Assembly: GCA_001303415.1 (NCBI GenBank)
Contig: LJTN01000006.1
Location: 83,759 to 147,758 of the forward strand
DNA length: 64,000 nt
Direction of reading: 5' to 3'
From: Myxococcales bacterium SG8_38
Lineage (GTDB): Bacteria > Myxococcota_A > Polyangia > Polyangiales > Houyiibacteriaceae
The position numbers were made by a program, and so were the translations under genes. Position 1 is the stretch's first letter, and each line of letters begins with the position of its first letter. Shown here piece by piece: positions 53,789-62,867 of this stretch. The notes under the pieces were generated by a model, which had not been told where the DNA came from, ran no database searches, and worked only from the letters and a program-made list of their open reading frames with translations.

Positions 53789-55624
53789 TTAGGCTTTGCC
53801 CGCAGGAGGCGATTCGAGGTCGACGCTTCCGTACATGGACTCGGCGATCTTGTACGCGCTCAGCTCGAGCGTTTCGAGCGCGTCTTTGATGGCGATGGCA
53901 TCGCCCTCCTGGATGCATCCCTGCAGCGCCTCGATGTCGGCTTCGACCCGCGCCACGATCTCTTCGGCGACCAGCTCCCGGCATTCGGCCACTGCCCGTT
54001 CGCTGGTGTAGAGCAGGGCCTCGGCGGCATTTCGAAGCTCGGCAAGCTCCCGGCGCTTCTGGTCGGTCGTCTTGTAGGCCTCTGCTTCGGCGATGATCCG
54101 CTCGATGTCGGCTTCGGTGAGCCCGCTCGAGGCGACCACGCGGATGTTCTGCTCGCGGCCCGTGCCGAGGTCCTTGGCGCTCACGTTCACCACCCCATCT
54201 GCGTCGATGTCGAACGTGACCTCGATCTCGGGAACCCCTCGCGGCGCCGGCAAGATCGGCGCGAGCTCGAACTTGGCGAGCGACTTGTTGTCCTCGGCCA
54301 TTTCGCGCTCACCCTGCAGCACGTGGATCGGAACGAACGTCTGGTTGTCCACGCTGGTCGTGAAGATCTCTTTGGCACGCGTGGGTACGGTGGTGTTGCG
54401 CGGGATCAGCTTGTGAAAGACGCCGCCTCCCGTTTCGACACCGAGGCTCAGCGGTGTCACGTCGAGTAGCAACACCTCTTCGACCTCGCCGGCGAGCGCC
54501 GCTCCCTGCAGCGCCGCTCCCATGGCCACGACCTCGTCCGGATTCACGCCCTTGTGCGGCTGCTTTCCAAAGAACTCCGATACCTTGGCTTGCACGAATG
54601 GCATCCGGGTTTGGCCGCCGACGAGCAACACCTCGTCGATGTCCTCGCGCTTGATCCCGGCATCCTCGAGGGCCTGTTGGCAGGGCCCGAGGGTTTGATC
54701 GATGATTTCCGAAACGAGAATCTCGAGCTCACTGCGCTTGAGCTTGGTTTCCAGGTGCTTCGGGCCCGATGCGTCCGAGGCGATGAACGGGAGATTGATC
54801 TCGGTTTCGAGCGCGGAGGACAGCTCGTGCTTGGCCTTTTCCGCCTGCTCCTTGAGTCGCTGCAATGCGATTCGATCGGTGCGCAGGTCGATCCCAGTTT
54901 GCTTTTCGAAGCGGCTTGCGAGCTCCTCGACCAACGCGTTGTCGAGGTCCTCTCCGCCGAGGTGGGTGTCCCCGGCCGTCGACTTCACGCTGAAGACGCC
55001 GCCGGCGATTTCCAAAATCGAAATGTCGAACGTGCCGCCGCCCAAATCGTAGACGGCGACTCGCTTTCCTTCCTTTTCTTCGAAGCCGTACGCCAACGCG
55101 GCAGCGGTCGGCTCGTTGATGATCCGCCGCACCTCGAGCCCGGCGATCTTTCCTGCGGCAATCGTCGCGGAGCGCTGCGCATCGTTGAAGTATGCGGGCA
55201 CCGTGATGATCGCCTCGGTGACGGTTTGGCCGAGATACGATTCCGCCACTTCCTTCATGCGCTGCAGCACCATCGCCGAGATTTCGGGCGGCGAGTACTT
55301 GTCATCACCGACTTGTATCCAGGCGTCACCGCGCTCGCTTTCGACGACGCGGTACGGGACCACGCGCCCATGCTTCTGCGCCTGCTCCGAGGCGAACGGA
55401 AGACCCATGAGGCGCTTTATGGCGAAGATCGTGCTTTCCGGGTGGGTCACGCCCTGGCGCTTCGCCACGCTGCCCACGCGGCGCTCGCCGTCTTTCGAGA
55501 AGGACACCACCGAAGGCGTGGTTCGGCTCCCCTCCGCGTTCGGGACGACCAACGGCTCCCCGTTGTCCACGAAAGCCACGCAGGAATTGGTGGTTCCAAG
55601 ATCGATCCCGATGATCTTCCCCAT
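53789..55624 (-). CDS. dnaK: Molecular chaperone DnaK (Hsp70)
   Basis: A 611-residue Hsp70. ATPase motifs are [35 protein letters not shown] and [13 protein letters not shown]; the substrate domain follows from [10 protein letters not shown]. The C-terminal lid is present but the usual EEVD-like or acidic tail is short. ATG at 55624 is used with GGGAG nine bases upstream; an upstream TTG adds three residues. grpE lies 55 bp upstream on the same strand. dnaJ is not adjacent. Confidence 0.97.
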   Translation of the reverse strand: MGKIIGIDLGTTNSCVAFVDNGEPLVVPNAEGSRTTPSVVSFSKDGERRVGSVAKRQGVTHPESTIFAIKRLMGLPFASEQAQKHGRVVPYRVVESERGDAWIQVGDDKYSPPEISAMVLQRMKEVAESYLGQTVTEAIITVPAYFNDAQRSATIAAGKIAGLEVRRIINEPTAAALAYGFEEKEGKRVAVYDLGGGTFDISILEIAGGVFSVKSTAGDTHLGGEDLDNALVEELASRFEKQTGIDLRTDRIALQRLKEQAEKAKHELSSALETEINLPFIASDASGPKHLETKLKRSELEILVSEIIDQTLGPCQQALEDAGIKREDIDEVLLVGGQTRMPFVQAKVSEFFGKQPHKGVNPDEVVAMGAALQGAALAGEVEEVLLLDVTPLSLGVETGGGVFHKLIPRNTTVPTRAKEIFTTSVDNQTFVPIHVLQGEREMAEDNKSLAKFELAPILPAPRGVPEIEVTFDIDADGVVNVSAKDLGTGREQNIRVVASSGLTEADIERIIAEAEAYKTTDQKRRELAELRNAAEALLYTSERAVAECRELVAEEIVARVEADIEALQGCIQEGDAIAIKDALETLELSAYKIAESMYGSVDLESPPAGKA

Positions 55625-55679
55625 CTCGCCCAACTCCCTTTATAGCCCGACCGGCGGGTTTGTCGCACCTCTCAGGCGA

Positions 55680-56309
55680 CTAGTCTGGGGTATCGCCGCC
55701 CGTGGCCGAGCCGTCGCCCTGATCATCCGTGCGGGAGGGCGGCTTTGCGACCACGACCATGGCAGGACGTAGCAGGCGGTCACCGAGGTAGTAGCCGGGG
55801 ACCACTTCGGCCACGATGGTGCCGGGGGCGTGCTGGTCGGTTTCCTGCTGCTGCATGGCGTCATGGCAGGTCGGGTCGAATTGCTCACCCACCGCCGGAA
55901 CGCGTTTCAGGCTCAGCCGGCTGGCGATGTCATCGAAGCTTCGCAGCACCATCTGAACGCCCTGCGCCACCGCCGCGACGTCGCTCGCCTCGGCCATGGC
56001 GCCGACGGCTCGCTCCAGGTTGTCGACCACCGGCAGTACCTCGCGGAGCGTGTCCTCGATGGCGCGCCGGCGGACCTCCTCGATTTCCTTGCGCGATCGC
56101 TTTCGGAAGTTGTCGAAATCAGCCGCGATGCGAAGCAGTTGGTCGCGCATGCGGTCGCGCTCGGCGCGAGCCTTTTCGAGGTCGCTCGGCTCGGCTTCCG
56201 GCTCGGCTTCCGATTCCGTGCCCGTCGCCGTCTGCTCTTCCGGAACAAAGAAATCTTCGTCCGTGCCCTCGTTCTGGCCCTCGGGCTTGTCACCCTGTTC
56301 TTCACTCAT
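55680..56309 (-). CDS. grpE: Nucleotide exchange factor GrpE
   Basis: A 209-residue DnaK partner: an acidic N-terminus (about residues 1-40), a long coiled coil (about 45-110, with RIAADFDNFRKRSRKEIEEV) and a C-terminal beta domain with RVPAVGEQFDPTCHDAM and EVVPGYYLGDRLLRPAMVVV. The FDP-x-x-H-x-A-M block is the family hallmark. The gene lies 17 bp downstream of hrcA. Confidence 0.95.
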   Translation of the reverse strand: MSEEQGDKPEGQNEGTDEDFFVPEEQTATGTESEAEPEAEPSDLEKARAERDRMRDQLLRIAADFDNFRKRSRKEIEEVRRRAIEDTLREVLPVVDNLERAVGAMAEASDVAAVAQGVQMVLRSFDDIASRLSLKRVPAVGEQFDPTCHDAMQQQETDQHAPGTIVAEVVPGYYLGDRLLRPAMVVVAKPPSRTDDQGDGSATGGDTPD

Positions 56310-56326
56310 GGGTCTTCAGTCCTTGT

Positions 56327-57385
56327 TTAGGAGCGCTTCGACGTGCCTGGAAGACGTCCGTCGAGGACGTCGCTGAGCAGGTTCGCCGCGAAGCCTACCA
56401 GCGGTACGTACTTGCGGTAGTCGATCCGAGTCGGACCGACGATGCCCAGGGAGCCGACGCTGGATCCGTCCCGTCTGTACGAGCTCGAGATCACGCTGAT
56501 GTCGCGCACGTCGTCGAGCGCTGCCTCGGATCCGATGAACACCTGCACTCCGTCGGCAGCGAGCGTCTGCTCGAGCAGCTCGAGGAGCTTTCGCTTTTCT
56601 TCGAATGCGTTCAAGAAGCCGCGAATTTTTTCCGCATCGCCAAATTCCGGGCGATGAAAGAGAGCGCCCTGCCCTTCGATCCAAACCTCCGCCTGCTCCA
56701 AACGTCCCTCGACCGTGGCCTCGACCATCTTCTGGGCGTGCCTTCGCAACACCTGGTACTGGCCTTCCTCGGTGGCGAGGCGCTCGGCCAGCAGATTGCG
56801 CACGGCGCGCAGCGTCTGTCCGCTCACCAGCTCTTCGAGGTAGTTGCTGACCCGCTCGAGGGCGCGATCATCTAGGTCGAGCTCCGTCACCACGATTCGG
56901 TTCTCCACGGCGCCGCCCCGGGTCACCAGCACGGCGAGGGTTCGTCCGCCGGAGAGGCGAATGAACCTGAGTTGCTCGAGCTGTGACTCCGAGACCGGTG
57001 GGCGTGCGATGATCGTGGCCGTGCCGGTCAGCCTGCTGAGGAGCTGCCCGGTCTCGCGCACTGCATCCTCCTCGGGCGCGAGATCTTGAAGCCGCTGGAT
57101 CAACGCCGTCCGATGGGCCGCAGAAATCTCTCCCGCGTTCGCCATCGCATCGACGAAGCATCGAAACCCAGCATCGGTGGGGACGCGCCCCGCGCTGGTG
57201 TGCGGTTGATGCAGCAGGTCCGCGTCCTCGAGATCGGCGAGCACGTTGCGAATGGAGGCGGGCGATAGATTGATCGCATAGCGCTTGGCGATGCGTCGCG
57301 ACCCAACGGGCTTACCCGTTGCGATGTACTCGGTCACCACGGCGAAGAGAATTCTCCGATGGCGCTCGTCCAAAGTCACCGTCAC
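56327..57385 (-). CDS. hrcA: Heat-inducible transcription repressor HrcA
   Basis: A 352-residue repressor. The N-terminal winged helix includes VVTEYIATGKPVGSRRIAKRY and LSPASIRNVLADLEDADLL; the rest is the dimerisation and inserted domain typical of HrcA, ending DYRKYVPLVGFAANLLSDVL. It represses groE and dnaK operons by binding the CIRCE element in other bacteria. The start is GTG 57385 with another GTG two codons later. I see no CIRCE element upstream. Confidence 0.94.
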   Translation of the reverse strand: MTVTLDERHRRILFAVVTEYIATGKPVGSRRIAKRYAINLSPASIRNVLADLEDADLLHQPHTSAGRVPTDAGFRCFVDAMANAGEISAAHRTALIQRLQDLAPEEDAVRETGQLLSRLTGTATIIARPPVSESQLEQLRFIRLSGGRTLAVLVTRGGAVENRIVVTELDLDDRALERVSNYLEELVSGQTLRAVRNLLAERLATEEGQYQVLRRHAQKMVEATVEGRLEQAEVWIEGQGALFHRPEFGDAEKIRGFLNAFEEKRKLLELLEQTLAADGVQVFIGSEAALDDVRDISVISSSYRRDGSSVGSLGIVGPTRIDYRKYVPLVGFAANLLSDVLDGRLPGTSKRS

Positions 57386-57394
57386 GCTGACAGC

Positions 57395-57422
57395 AAAGTA
57401 GAATCTTGCCGCGGTCTGTCAA
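57395..57422 (-). promoter_or_regulatory. Predicted promoter of hrcA-grpE-dnaK
   Basis: On the minus strand, TTGACA (57422-57417), a perfect -35, is followed after 16 bases by TACTTT (57400-57395). Transcription should begin within a few bases of the hrcA GTG at 57385, so the message would have little or no leader. Confidence 0.6.
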
Positions 57423-57481
57423 GCCCGCGAAAGCGCGCAGAAAATTGCACCCCGGCATCCGGCTGAGGCAGGCTGAGGCCC

Positions 57482-57766
57482 GTGCGACCCGCGGCGGCGC
57501 TGCTCCCATTCTCTTTGATGGTCATGGCGATCATGACCGTCCCGACGCTCGTGCTCGACGAGCAGGGCCTACCTCGGTATCGCCACCTGCAGGCGGAGCT
57601 CGCTGAGCTACGGGAGTCGAACGAGGAGCTAGTTCGCGAGATCGCGGCGCTCAAGCGTGAGATCGACGCCTTGCGCACGGACCCGACGTACGTGGAGCGA
57701 ATCGCGAGGGACGAGCTCGGGATGGTGCGCGACGAGGAGCTCGTCCTTCAGTTTCCACGGCGCTAG
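57482..57766 (+). CDS. ftsB: FtsB/DivIC-like septum formation protein
   Basis: A 94-residue bitopic protein: a short cytoplasmic start, one helix (ALLPFSLMVMAIMTVPTLVL), a heptad coiled coil (ELAELRESNEELVREIAALK) and the C-terminal DPTYVERIARDELGMVRDEE, the hallmark of FtsB/DivIC. It links divisome proteins FtsL and FtsQ. GTG start at 57482. Divergent from hrcA with about 96 bp between starts. Confidence 0.88.
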   Translation: MRPAAALLPFSLMVMAIMTVPTLVLDEQGLPRYRHLQAELAELRESNEELVREIAALKREIDALRTDPTYVERIARDELGMVRDEELVLQFPRR

Positions 57767-57838
57767 GGTAGGCGGGTGACGCACATCCGGGCGGTTTTCT
57801 TGCTGAAGAGACCGCGGCGAGCGTAACACCGCTCTCAT

Positions 57839-59926
57839 ATGACGGCCCTCGTCCAGGCGGCGCTCCGCGTGAGACGCACCGCGCGGTCCGCATGGGGATT
57901 GGCCGCCGGTTTCGTCCTCGCCGCGTTCTTGGTGGCGGGATTCTTCGTTCCGGGCAGCCGAGCCCTCGGCTGGGGGCATATCGCATGGCTCTGTGGCTGG
58001 ATGGCGCTCCTCGCGCACCGCGGTCGCCAGGCGCGCCTCTACGGCGCCGACCCAAAGGCTGCTTTCGAGCTCGGTGTGCTCCTCATCGTCGGCGCGCAGG
58101 CGCTGGTGCAGCTCCGGGGCGGCGTCGAAAGTGAGCTCCACCCTTTGATGTTCGTGGCCGTTGCCTTCGTCGCTTCGTTTGCAGAGGGGTGGGCCGGCAT
58201 CGGGGTCACTGCTTTTGCCGCCGTGCTCGCGTTGGGAGTGGGGCGGCTGGCCGAGCACATCGCCGACCCGCTCCGGCTGGGCGCGAACGCATTCTTCATC
58301 CTTTGTTTCGGCTTCTTGAGCCATGCGTTCACCCGTGCAGAGATCGCGCGCGTGCGACGCAAGTCCGAGCTCGAGCTTGCGGCCCAACAAGACAAGATCC
58401 GCAATGACATGCGTCTGTTTCGCCTGGTTGCGCCGTCGTCGGACGGCGTCCGGGACGAAGAGCGGCTCTATCAGACCAGTGTCCAGGAGGTTCGCCAGGC
58501 CCTCTACCATGCGCTGCAGCTCCTTCATCGAACCTTGGACCTCCATACGTGCGTCCTCTTGATGCCCACCGATGAGCCCGAGCGGTTGGAGATCGCCGAG
58601 CTGGTGACGAAGAGCGACGACATCGCGGACGGACCGCTTTGCCTCGGCGCCGGAGCCGTGGGCGCGGCGGTGCGGCGCAAGCTCACGACCAACCTCCAGC
58701 AGATCCGGCCTGGATATCAGGGTATTTGTTACTACCGGGGCCCCGCCATGGTTCGCTCGTTCATCGCGGTGCCGGTGCTCGATCGAGGGAACTTGCGAGC
58801 GGTGCTTTGTGCAGATCGCGTGGCTGACCGCCCATTCAGCCCCGAAGAGGAGGAGCTTCTGCGCGACAGTACCTCTCACATTCTTCGCGCTTTCGAGAAC
58901 GAGCGCGTGTTCATGGCGCTCGAGACCTCCAAACGAGAGCAGGAGATCCTATACCGCGCATCCCAGGCGCTCAGCACGGCGCGGACGCAGGACGCGGTCA
59001 TGGAGGTGGCGCTTGCGGCAGCGGAAGAGATCGCCCCTCACGACTTCGCCGCGATCACGGAGTATCAGCCCGAGGATCGGCGCCACATCGTGCGGCGCGC
59101 CGTCGGCGACCGTGCTCTCGAGCTCCAGGGGCTTCGCTTCCGCGACAATACCTCGCTCACCGCGATGGTCGTCAAGAATCGTCACTACCTCCCTTACCGG
59201 GGAGACTTCGATTCGAAGCAACAGGTGCTTTTCACCAAGAAGGCCAAGCTCAGGGGCATGGAGTCGTTGCTGGTGTTGCCGTTGGTCTCACGAGAGGAGC
59301 CCATCGGCACCCTGATCGTTGCAGCGAAGTCCCGCGGGGTGTTCGGAGCGTCCATACGCGAGACGCTGCGCGCATTGGCCAATCAGGTGGGTGTGGCTCT
59401 GGCCAGCGCGCGAGCGGTTCGGCAGCTCGAAGAGATGGCCACCACCGACGGTCTCACTGGCTGCCTGAACAAGCGCGCGTTCCTCGAGCAAATGGAGCAG
59501 AAGCTCATGGCCGCCCAGCGTTTCGGCCGAAAGCTCTCCCTCATCGTAACGGACCTCGACCACTTCAAGGCGGTCAACGACACCTACGGTCACGCGGCAG
59601 GGGATAGGGTCTTGCAGGAGCTCGGCCGGGTTCTCACGCGCGTGAAACGCGAGACCGACCTGGTGGCGCGTTTCGGCGGAGAGGAATTCTGCGTGCTTTG
59701 CGAGGAAACCGATGCGCGGGGCGCCCGTCTCCTGGCCGAAAGGGTACGGGAGGAGCTCGCCCATGCAGAGGTTCCAACCGATCTCGGCCCGCTGAAGGTC
59801 ACCGCCTCGCTCGGGGTGGCCACGTTCCCCGATCACGCGTCCAACGCAGAGCAGCTGTTCGCGCAGGGAGACAAGGCCCTCTACGAGGCGAAGCGTCGCG
59901 GCCGCAATCAGGTCTGCACCGCGTGA
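57839..59926 (+). CDS. Membrane-bound GAF-GAF-GGDEF diguanylate cyclase
   Basis: A 695-residue protein. About residues 20-165 hold four to six hydrophobic segments, then a coiled linker (ELAAQQDKIRND), two GAF-like domains (about 205-360 and 375-520) and a C-terminal GGDEF domain. The active site is GGEEF and the upstream RETD, five residues before it, matches the RxxD inhibitory site, so product feedback is expected. It makes cyclic di-GMP in response to an unknown ligand. ATG at 57839. Confidence 0.93.
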   Translation: MTALVQAALRVRRTARSAWGLAAGFVLAAFLVAGFFVPGSRALGWGHIAWLCGWMALLAHRGRQARLYGADPKAAFELGVLLIVGAQALVQLRGGVESELHPLMFVAVAFVASFAEGWAGIGVTAFAAVLALGVGRLAEHIADPLRLGANAFFILCFGFLSHAFTRAEIARVRRKSELELAAQQDKIRNDMRLFRLVAPSSDGVRDEERLYQTSVQEVRQALYHALQLLHRTLDLHTCVLLMPTDEPERLEIAELVTKSDDIADGPLCLGAGAVGAAVRRKLTTNLQQIRPGYQGICYYRGPAMVRSFIAVPVLDRGNLRAVLCADRVADRPFSPEEEELLRDSTSHILRAFENERVFMALETSKREQEILYRASQALSTARTQDAVMEVALAAAEEIAPHDFAAITEYQPEDRRHIVRRAVGDRALELQGLRFRDNTSLTAMVVKNRHYLPYRGDFDSKQQVLFTKKAKLRGMESLLVLPLVSREEPIGTLIVAAKSRGVFGASIRETLRALANQVGVALASARAVRQLEEMATTDGLTGCLNKRAFLEQMEQKLMAAQRFGRKLSLIVTDLDHFKAVNDTYGHAAGDRVLQELGRVLTRVKRETDLVARFGGEEFCVLCEETDARGARLLAERVREELAHAEVPTDLGPLKVTASLGVATFPDHASNAEQLFAQGDKALYEAKRRGRNQVCTA

Positions 59927-59929
59927 GCG

Positions 59930-60415
59930 CTAGCGGGCCCGCAGCCCGAGGCTGTCCGGATCGAGCATCCATTGAAACCGGCCGCGGCCGTCCTCGATTT
60001 CCACCAACCCAGCCGACGCCGTACGAAAGGCGGGTGCCGTGTCGAGGTCGGAGAGGTGGCCCGCAAGCACCCCGATTTTTGGCACGTGGGTGACCATCAC
60101 GATGAAGTCGTCCTCTTGCGCATGCGCGAGGGGCGCCAGGGCCTGCGCCGTGGTCCCCTCCTCACTCGATAGCGCGCGATGCACCTCGAGCGGCCCCTCG
60201 AAGTCGGGTTGCATTGCGGCCAAGATCTCCGCGGTCTGAACGGCGCGTACGAGCGGGCTCGTGTAGATGCACGAGTAGCGCAGGTCCAGTTTGGTGAGGG
60301 CCTTTCCGAGTCTAGTCACGGCCTGGCGGCCCGCGTTGGTCAGCCAGCGGTCGGTATCGGTGGGGGCCGACCTCGTGTCGACCGCCTCCCCGTGTCGCAC
60401 CAGAAGCACGTGCAT
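59930..60415 (-). CDS. SixA-like histidine phosphatase
   Basis: A 161-residue phosphatase of the phosphoglycerate-mutase fold. Catalytic LLVRHGEA at the start, TSPLVRAVQTAEIL and a second His in MVTHVPKIGVLAGHL. Like E. coli SixA it is small and lacks a cap domain. It removes phosphate from His-phosphorylated proteins or small phosphates. ATG at 60415 used; a TTG lies two codons upstream. It converges on the cyclase gene with three bases between stops. Confidence 0.85.
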   Translation of the reverse strand: MHVLLVRHGEAVDTRSAPTDTDRWLTNAGRQAVTRLGKALTKLDLRYSCIYTSPLVRAVQTAEILAAMQPDFEGPLEVHRALSSEEGTTAQALAPLAHAQEDDFIVMVTHVPKIGVLAGHLSDLDTAPAFRTASAGLVEIEDGRGRFQWMLDPDSLGLRAR

Positions 60416-60436
60416 GCGCAAAGCTTGGCACGCTTG

Positions 60437-61897
60437 CTATCCCACGTCGCGCGGACGCTGGGCCGACAGCGCAAACGACTCCTCGGGGGCGAGCACCAGC
60501 TTGCGGCGTGCGAAAAGGGCGAACCAGAGCAGTCCGAGGCCGTACCAAATGGCGGCGCCGACCACGACCTTCCGATAGACCGGGTCCGTGACGAAGAGCG
60601 TGACCAGCGTGATCAGGGCAATGAGCAACGCGGTGATCGCCCCCGGGATGCCAAGTGGGCTCCGGTAAGGGCGGTCGATGTCGGGGAGTCGCAGACGCAA
60701 CAGGACATAGCTGAGCATCTGAAGGGCGTACGCGATCACTGCGCCGAAGACGGCCATGTTGAGCAGCACCGCACCGACTGGGTGCTCCGGGCCGAGCGCG
60801 TGAATCCCGTAGGCGACTGCGTAACCGAGGATGGCGCCGACCAAGAGCGCGATGTGAGGCGTTTGACGCCGTCGGTCCGTACGAGACAGCCATCGGGGGA
60901 AGTAGCCCGCACGCGAAAGAGAGAAGATCTGACGGCCGTAGGCGAAGATGATGCTGTGAAAGCTCGCGATGAGCCCGGTGACGGCCACGAGCGCCAGCAG
61001 CTTGGCACCGAGGCCCTCGCCGAAGATGGTCTTGAAACCCTCGAACAGCGGCTCGGCCGAGGAGCCCAGGGTCGCGGAGCCGGGTGCGATTCCCGCGTTT
61101 AGAAACAACGTGAGAAATGCGGCCACCACGAGCGTCAGCAGGCCGTAGAGCAACCCGCGCGGCAGATCGCGGGTCGGCGTGTGCGCTTCTTCGGCGGCCA
61201 GAGGGAGTTGCTCGATCGCGAGAAAGAACCAGATCGCGAAAGGAAGCGCCGACAACACCCCGCTCGGTCCATGCGGCAACCAGCGGCTGCGGCCCGGATC
61301 GGGCTCGATGTCGAGCGCCCAGCTCAGATCGAAGTGCGGCAGCGCGAAGACCCAGAAGACCAACAGCACGCCAAGGGCCAAAACGGTGATCAGCACGGTG
61401 AATCGAAACGTCGCTTCCACCCCGGCGATGTTGAGCCCCACGAAGACGGCGTAGGCCGCGAGCCACCAGAGCGGCTCCGCGCTAGCGGGCGTGCCGAAGA
61501 TGGCGCCCAAGTAGCCGCCGATGCCGACGACGATCACGGCAGGCGTCAGAATGTACTCCATGTTCTCGGCAAGACCCGTGATGTACGCACCCCACGGACC
61601 CATTGCCGAGCGCGCAAATGAATAGGCGCCGCCGGTGTGCGGGAGAGCCGCGGTCATCTCCGCGATGCTGAAGCACAATCCTGCATACATCAGCGTGATG
61701 ATGACCGTCGCCAGCAGCAGCCCGCCGAACCCACCCGAAGCCAGACCGAAATTCCAACCGAAGAAGTCTCCCGAGATCACTGCGCCGACTCCGAGGGCCC
61801 AGAGCGACCAAACGCCCGCGTAGCGCCGCAAGACCCGCTCGCCGAAGTAGTGGTCGGCCACCGGCACATATTGAACGCCCCTCGGCTTCTTCTTCAT
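60437..61897 (-). CDS. APC-family permease, ethanolamine-permease-like
   Basis: A 486-residue transporter with twelve helices of the APC superfamily. The first helix region ALGVGAVISGDFFGWNFGLA is close to ethanolamine permeases (Eat), which have SGDFFGWN at this place. AEMTAALPHTGGAYSFAR and IAGVEATFRFTVLI also fit the group. Start ATG 61897; the frame upstream continues into fabI. No ethanolamine ammonia-lyase is near, so the substrate is a guess. Confidence 0.8.
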   Translation of the reverse strand: MKKKPRGVQYVPVADHYFGERVLRRYAGVWSLWALGVGAVISGDFFGWNFGLASGGFGGLLLATVIITLMYAGLCFSIAEMTAALPHTGGAYSFARSAMGPWGAYITGLAENMEYILTPAVIVVGIGGYLGAIFGTPASAEPLWWLAAYAVFVGLNIAGVEATFRFTVLITVLALGVLLVFWVFALPHFDLSWALDIEPDPGRSRWLPHGPSGVLSALPFAIWFFLAIEQLPLAAEEAHTPTRDLPRGLLYGLLTLVVAAFLTLFLNAGIAPGSATLGSSAEPLFEGFKTIFGEGLGAKLLALVAVTGLIASFHSIIFAYGRQIFSLSRAGYFPRWLSRTDRRRQTPHIALLVGAILGYAVAYGIHALGPEHPVGAVLLNMAVFGAVIAYALQMLSYVLLRLRLPDIDRPYRSPLGIPGAITALLIALITLVTLFVTDPVYRKVVVGAAIWYGLGLLWFALFARRKLVLAPEESFALSAQRPRDVG

Positions 61898-61944
61898 GGC
61901 GCGGAGTGTAGCGGTTTGGCGGCACAGGAGATAAGGTTCGGCGA

Positions 61945-62865
61945 ATGCTGTCGATCGACCTGTCGGGGAAACGAGCGTTCGTCGCGGGGGTGGCGGATGA
62001 TGCGGGGTTCGGTTTCGCGATCGCCAAGGCGCTCGCGCAAGCGGGAGCCTCGATCTGCGTGGGCACGTGGCCGCCCGCGCTTGGGATCTTCGAAACGCTC
62101 TTGCGGCGTGGAAAGCTCGATGCATCGCTCCAGCTCCCCGATGGCGGGAAGCTGGAGCTCGAAAGGATCTATCCGCTCGACGCCGAGTACGACACGCTGG
62201 ACGACGCGCCAGAAGAAATTCGCCGACAAAAGCGCTATCGCGATCGCGGCGACTTCAGCATCGATGGCGTCGCCCGTCGGCTTCGCGAGGACTTCGGCGA
62301 CGGCTGCTTGGACATCGTCGTGCACAGCTTGGCCAACGGACCCGAGGTGTCCAAGCCGCTGATGGAGACCAGCCGTGGGGGCTACCTGACCGCGGTTGGC
62401 GCGAGCGCCTATTCCTTCGTGTCTCTCGCCCAGCGACTGCAACCATTGATGCGGCCCGGGGGCGCCTTCCTGGCATTGTCCTACCTGGCGAGCCGGCGGG
62501 TGGTCGCCGACTACGGCGGCGGGATGGCTTCGGCAAAGGCTGCGCTCGAAACCGACGCCCGGATGCTGGCCTTCGAGCTCGGCCGTACGCGGGGCCACCG
62601 GGTCAACGTGATCTCCGCCGGACCGTTCGCCTCCCGCGCCGCGTCGGCGATCGGATTCATCCAAAGGATGATCCGATACTACGAGCTGAATGCGCCGCTG
62701 CCAGACGCCCTGCGGGCCGAAGAAGTCGGCGCTGCGGCGGCTTTTTTGTGCAGCCCGCTGGCCAGCGGCATCACCGGCACGATTCTCTACGTCGACAAGG
62801 GCTACCACGCGATGGCGGCGCCGGCGGACGTCGAGGGCCTGATGGACAGGCTCGAGGCCGACTAG
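61945..62865 (+). CDS. fabI: Enoyl-ACP reductase, plant-type FabI
   Basis: A 306-residue short-chain dehydrogenase of the FabI group, last step in fatty acid elongation. The active-site Tyr and Lys are in DYGGGMASAKAALE (Y-x6-M... K spacing). It has an extra loop of about 35 residues near residues 45-80 (LLRRGKLDASLQLPDGGK), as in plant and algal enoyl reductases rather than E. coli FabI (262 residues). ATG at 61945 with AGGAG upstream. NAD binding is seen in FVAGVADDAGFGFAIA. Confidence 0.92.
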   Translation: MLSIDLSGKRAFVAGVADDAGFGFAIAKALAQAGASICVGTWPPALGIFETLLRRGKLDASLQLPDGGKLELERIYPLDAEYDTLDDAPEEIRRQKRYRDRGDFSIDGVARRLREDFGDGCLDIVVHSLANGPEVSKPLMETSRGGYLTAVGASAYSFVSLAQRLQPLMRPGGAFLALSYLASRRVVADYGGGMASAKAALETDARMLAFELGRTRGHRVNVISAGPFASRAASAIGFIQRMIRYYELNAPLPDALRAEEVGAAAAFLCSPLASGITGTILYVDKGYHAMAAPADVEGLMDRLEAD

Positions 62866-62867
62866 CG

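Noticed and set aside
55625-55679. Heat-shock promoter or CIRCE between grpE and dnaK
   Set aside because: Only a short GC hairpin and a TATAAA-like run are present; neither the sigma-32 consensus nor an inverted CIRCE repeat is recognisable.
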